NCBI GenBank assembly: GCA_016401345.1
Contig: JAEACG010000005.1
Span: 62,001 to 126,000, forward strand
DNA from: Fictibacillus nanhaiensis
GTDB lineage: Bacteria > Bacillota > Bacilli > Bacillales > Fictibacillaceae
Direction of reading: 5' to 3'
Length of the DNA stretch: 64,000 nucleotides
Positions 61,201 to 64,000 of this stretch are shown here, piece after piece (position 1 is the stretch's first letter; each line of letters starts with the position of its first letter). The notes beneath the pieces were generated by a model that worked only from the letters and a program-made list of their open reading frames with translations, was not told where the DNA came from and did no database searches. Both the position numbers and the translations under genes were made by a program.

Positions 61201-62693
61201 ACGGATCGAACCTCCATTGAGCTATGTTTCTCTGCCATCATCGTAGTTGTGATACGGGCAGATTCCATAATCGTAGGAAGACCGCTGCCCGGATGGGTAC
61301 CTCCGCCTACGAGCCACAACCCTTCGATCTCTTTTTGCTTATTATGTGGTCTAAAGTACATCATCTGGGTTAATTGATGCCCAAGGTTAAATGTTGCACC
61401 TTTGTATACAGAGAGTTCGTTTTCCCAATCAAGCGGTGTAAACATATATTCTGTTTCAATATGCTGTTCCAAGTCTTTAAAATCCGTCCGTTCTTGAAGC
61501 TGCTCTAGAACAAGCTTTTTAAAAGCATGCTTATGATGTTCCCAATCGATCAAACTAAAATTGTTAGGAACAGGAGCTAAGATGTAAAGAGCAGACTTTC
61601 CTTCAGGTGCAAGAGTCGGATCAGTTACAGAAGGATTATGAATATAGATAGAAGGGTCTTGAGACAAAATCTTCTTCTTCGTAATCTCTTCAACATTCTT
61701 ACGATAATCTTCAGAAAAAACGATCGTATGATGCGGAAGGTCGTATTTCTTATCCACACCCACGTATAGCATAAAAGCAGAACAAGAATAGCTCTTCTTC
61801 AGCAATTTATCGCTCGTATACTTTTTAGTAGATCCTTTAGGCATCAACTTTTCCATCGCATGAGCGAAGTCCGCATTAATCACTACTTCATCCGCAAATA
61901 CCTGTTCGCCTGAATCCAGTTGAAGGCCCTTCACTTTTCCTTTTTCGATAATAAGTTCCTTTACTCCTGATGAGGTTGCTACTTCACCACCATATTCTTT
62001 AATCACTTTAACCATTGCTTCTGTAATTTTGTTAACACCACCTACAGGATGGTACACCCCGTAAGCATGTTCCATATAAGAAAGAATCGTAAACGCACCA
62101 GGGCATTCCCATGGAGACATCCCTAAGTATTTTGCTTGGAACGTAAACGCGAGTCGCAGCCTTTCATCAGAAAAATACGTTGAGAGTTGATCGTGCAATG
62201 AATCGGTTATCGTTAACTTTGGCAGTGCTTTAATAAACTTAAACTGCAAATAATCCAACAGAGAGTCATGCTTATTTTGTAGAATGGGCATGAGCGCTTC
62301 AAATTTTTCTTTTTCTTTCTTCATAAAACGTCTATAGCCTTCGCCGTTTCCAGGAAAGACTGTCTCAATATTCTTATACATCTCGGATTGGTCTGTTGTT
62401 GAATCAATCGTTGCATCTTTAAATTTCAGTTGATACATTGGTTCAAGTTTTTTTAACTCGATATAATCTTCTAAGCGTCGATCCGCAAGCTGAAACATTT
62501 CTTCCAAGATGTGAGGCATATTTAAAAAGGTCGGACCCCGATCAAACGTATAACCATCTTGATGAAAAGCAGAAGTACGCCCGCCGATAAACGGTTGTTT
62601 TTCGTATACTGTCACTTGATATCCCTTACTGGCTAATAGCATGCCCGCTGTTAGACCACCAGGACCCGCACCAATTACAGCTACAGATTTCAT
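61197..62693 (-). CDS. Phytoene desaturase (CrtI/CrtN) family enzyme
   Basis: A 498-residue FAD enzyme: VAVIGAGPGGLTAGMLLASK, RGPTFLNMPHILEEMF, FTFQAKYLGMSPWECPGAFT, YHPVGGVNKITEAM and GLWLVGGGTHPGSGLPTIMES. The last motif and FNLGHQLTQMMYFRPHN are nearer to true phytoene desaturases (CrtI) than to CrtP. It may share the desaturation with the crtN next to it. ATG at 62693 with AGGTAGG upstream; the 28 earlier codons cover the promoter. First gene of the unit that ends with crtM. Confidence 0.8.
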   Translation of the reverse strand: MKSVAVIGAGPGGLTAGMLLASKGYQVTVYEKQPFIGGRTSAFHQDGYTFDRGPTFLNMPHILEEMFQLADRRLEDYIELKKLEPMYQLKFKDATIDSTTDQSEMYKNIETVFPGNGEGYRRFMKKEKEKFEALMPILQNKHDSLLDYLQFKFIKALPKLTITDSLHDQLSTYFSDERLRLAFTFQAKYLGMSPWECPGAFTILSYMEHAYGVYHPVGGVNKITEAMVKVIKEYGGEVATSSGVKELIIEKGKVKGLQLDSGEQVFADEVVINADFAHAMEKLMPKGSTKKYTSDKLLKKSYSCSAFMLYVGVDKKYDLPHHTIVFSEDYRKNVEEITKKKILSQDPSIYIHNPSVTDPTLAPEGKSALYILAPVPNNFSLIDWEHHKHAFKKLVLEQLQERTDFKDLEQHIETEYMFTPLDWENELSVYKGATFNLGHQLTQMMYFRPHNKQKEIEGLWLVGGGTHPGSGLPTIMESARITTTMMAEKHSSMEVRSV

Positions 62694-62747
62694 ACATACA
62701 TACCTACCTTCTACTTTTACAAACTTTATACAAAATATTATACAAAA

Positions 62748-62777
62748 ATTATACGATGCGTGTTCTATGATTGGCAA
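62748..62777 (-). promoter_or_regulatory. Promoter of the crtN-crtN-crtM unit
   Basis: Minus strand TTGCCA (62777-62772), 18 bases, TATAAT (62753-62748). Just downstream TTGTATAA occurs twice 13 bases apart (about 62747-62727), similar to the TTGTA half-sites in front of crtP. Confidence 0.45.
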
Positions 62778-62792
62778 ATTTAAAAGATATAA

Positions 62793-62830
62793 AAAAGCAC
62801 ACTCAAAATAGTTTCGTTGATGTGTGCTTC
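62793..62830 (-). terminator. Terminator-like hairpin
   Basis: AAGCACAC/GTGTGCTT with a long loop and T run on the minus strand; may back up the terminator at 62939-62963 or belong to an unrecognised short transcript. Between 62831 and 62938 I see nothing else. Confidence 0.5.
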
Positions 62831-62938
62831 TTCACATATGATGTGTATGTAACTTCGACGTAAGAAATAGAAAACCTTCCCAAAAGTTTAAATAAAATAA
62901 ACTTTAAACATAAAACATAAAATATAACAAATTACCAA

Positions 62939-62963
62939 AAAAGCCTGTAGATTCTACAGGCTT
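62939..62963 (-). terminator. Terminator of the 56-residue membrane gene
   Basis: AAAGCCTGTAG-ATT-CTACAGGCTTT followed by TTTT on the minus strand. Confidence 0.8.
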
Positions 62964-62971
62964 TCTGAACA

Positions 62972-63142
62972 TCATTCTTTTGAATGTTTTTCTTTATGAT
63001 TAAGATAGTCTTCTTCTTCATTTTTTGGCTTTTTCTTTCTAGCTTGACGCACGATTAATATGACAATAATGACAACTAATAATAAGCTGACATTCAAGAA
63101 GCCTCCAAAAAACTTAAAGAGTTCAGACATAAAGTTATCCAT
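62972..63142 (-). CDS. 56-residue single-span membrane protein
   Basis: Starts MDNFMSELFKFFGGF, followed by one membrane helix (VSLLLVVIIVILIV), then a basic stop (RQARKKKPK) and an acidic/Lys tail with EEEDYLNHKEKHSKE. GAGGTG lies 7 bases before the ATG and a terminator follows at once. It lies 43 bases after the histidine kinase gene on the same strand and may be co-transcribed with it. Family not recognised. Confidence 0.6.
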   Translation of the reverse strand: MDNFMSELFKFFGGFLNVSLLLVVIIVILIVRQARKKKPKNEEEDYLNHKEKHSKE

Positions 63143-63185
63143 GCTGCTTCACCTCTTCTCAGCATTTTCCCCCTTTTTACGGTTT

Positions 63186-64000
63186 TTAAACCGTTTCTCT
63201 ACTAAGAAGGTGAGTAAGAGGCAGTGTTATACTGACTTTCGTACCTTTACCTAACTTACTCGTATAATCTACTTTTCCACCCATTGATTCTATGATTCGC
63301 GTAGATACCATCGTTCCTAAACCGGTTCCTTGCTCTTTCGTGGAAAAGAAAAGTGAACCCACACGTGCAAGCTGTTCTTTCGTCATTCCTTTACCAGTAT
63401 CCCTCACAATAATCTTTACGCTGTCATCCTCTTCTATTAATTTTATAGTGACGCGCCCTTCTTTCGGTGTTGCCTCTACAGCATTTTTCAAAATATTTAT
63501 AAGTGCTTGTTTTAACTGATTGCGGTCCGTAGTTATGACAGCGTCTGATTCAATAGTGTGTGTGAGCGAAATTCCCTCCTTTAACGCATAAGGGTTTAAT
63601 AGAATGCTTAATTCCATTACTAATAAGGGAAGAGGGAATGTCTCAATCTTTTTAAATTCAGGTTTTGCAAAATTCAAGTAATCGCTAATAATATTTTCTG
63701 CTCTTCCTAGTTCACTTAGGATGAGTGGATAGTAATGCTTATGCCTCTCGTCTTCCCCTTCCATCAACTGAAGAAACCCTTTTACAACAGTTAGCGGATT
63801 ACGGACTTCATGTGCGATGGATGCTGCGAGCTCTCCAAGCGTATGCTGCTTCTCAGAACGTCGGATCTCATCTTTCATCAAGTTTCTTTCAATGACAGAT
63901 TCATTAAGAACAGCTGCGAAAACAACTGCTAAGATCTGAATCGTACCAAACACACCTATGTATAGTAATAATTTTTGATCAAACACTAAAAAATCCTGAT
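63186..64000 (-). CDS. Sensor histidine kinase, 5' end outside the window
   Basis: The frame is open to the window edge, so the N-terminus (probably more membrane helices) is missing; a GTG at 63986 is not a convincing start. Visible are one membrane helix, the H box ELAASIAHEVRNPLTVVKGF with the phosphorylated His, the N box ALINILKNAVEATP, and the ATP-lid motifs RDTGKGM and GTGLGTMVS. The H box is of the sporulation-kinase (KinB/KinD-like) type. No response regulator is in view. Confidence 0.85.
   Translation of the reverse strand, partial: QDFLVFDQKLLLYIGVFGTIQILAVVFAAVLNESVIERNLMKDEIRRSEKQHTLGELAASIAHEVRNPLTVVKGFLQLMEGEDERHKHYYPLILSELGRAENIISDYLNFAKPEFKKIETFPLPLLVMELSILLNPYALKEGISLTHTIESDAVITTDRNQLKQALINILKNAVEATPKEGRVTIKLIEEDDSVKIIVRDTGKGMTKEQLARVGSLFFSTKEQGTGLGTMVSTRIIESMGGKVDYTSKLGKGTKVSITLPLTHLLSRETV

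Overview
The window comes from a low-to-mid GC, endospore-forming, pigmented member of the Bacillaceae. The evidence is a gerP spore-germination cluster, ywcE, a bacillithiol gene (bshB2 with yojF), tcyP, a qox-type aa3 quinol oxidase, YfmM/YfmR-type ABC-F proteins, strong AGGAGG ribosome binding sites and frequent TTG/GTG starts. The C30 carotenoid genes and the dispersed GC-rich repeats would fit a Fictibacillus-like genus, but that placement is inference.

Layout. 1-9 kb: the end of a membrane protein gene, a YjbQ-family enzyme, rsgA, a well-supported 24-residue mini-gene, an SDR enzyme, a peroxiredoxin whose peroxidatic cysteine codon is UGA, and two secreted low-complexity proteins. 9-17 kb: small and lipoprotein genes, an antibiotic-type ABC-F gene with a structured leader, the gerP cluster in an unusual order flanked by two small heat-shock proteins, an AIM24 protein, a YedF-like DsrE protein and an AAC(3)-type acetyltransferase. 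17.8-21.5 kb: the fruR-fruK-fruA fructose operon. 22-25.7 kb: psd, an HTH regulator, nhaC and a Nudix gene. 25.8-29.9 kb: the treP-treA-treR trehalose operon with two TreR operators. 30-35.6 kb: pdxK, yojF-bshB2, ywcE and proBA. 35.7-48 kb: two broken NERD-domain genes, each beside a 20-bp tandem array, the qoxABCD operon with a Rex-like box on its promoter, tcyP, and two ABC-F genes. 48-50 kb: a sodium/proline symporter behind a 300-base leader with a terminator-like hairpin.

50-62.8 kb is a carotenoid locus in three transcription units. One minus unit is crtQ-crtO-fni. The divergent plus unit is crtP, a CruF-like gene, a glycosyltransferase and a further CrtN-family gene. The second minus unit is two CrtN/CrtI-family genes and crtM. 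Together they encode C30 backbone synthesis, four related flavoenzymes for desaturation and terminal oxidation, a probable hydratase, two glycosyltransferases and an acyltransferase, so the likely product is a glycosylated, acylated C30 carotenoid acid. The window ends inside a sensor histidine kinase gene.

Most interesting signals: the in-frame UGA at the peroxidatic position of the peroxiredoxin with a SECIS-like hairpin just downstream; three 20-bp-period tandem arrays with phased T-tracts, two beside decayed NERD genes; a GC-rich dispersed palindromic element with a second palindromic module nested in it; and the compact promoter-RBS-ORF-terminator unit for a 24-residue peptide.
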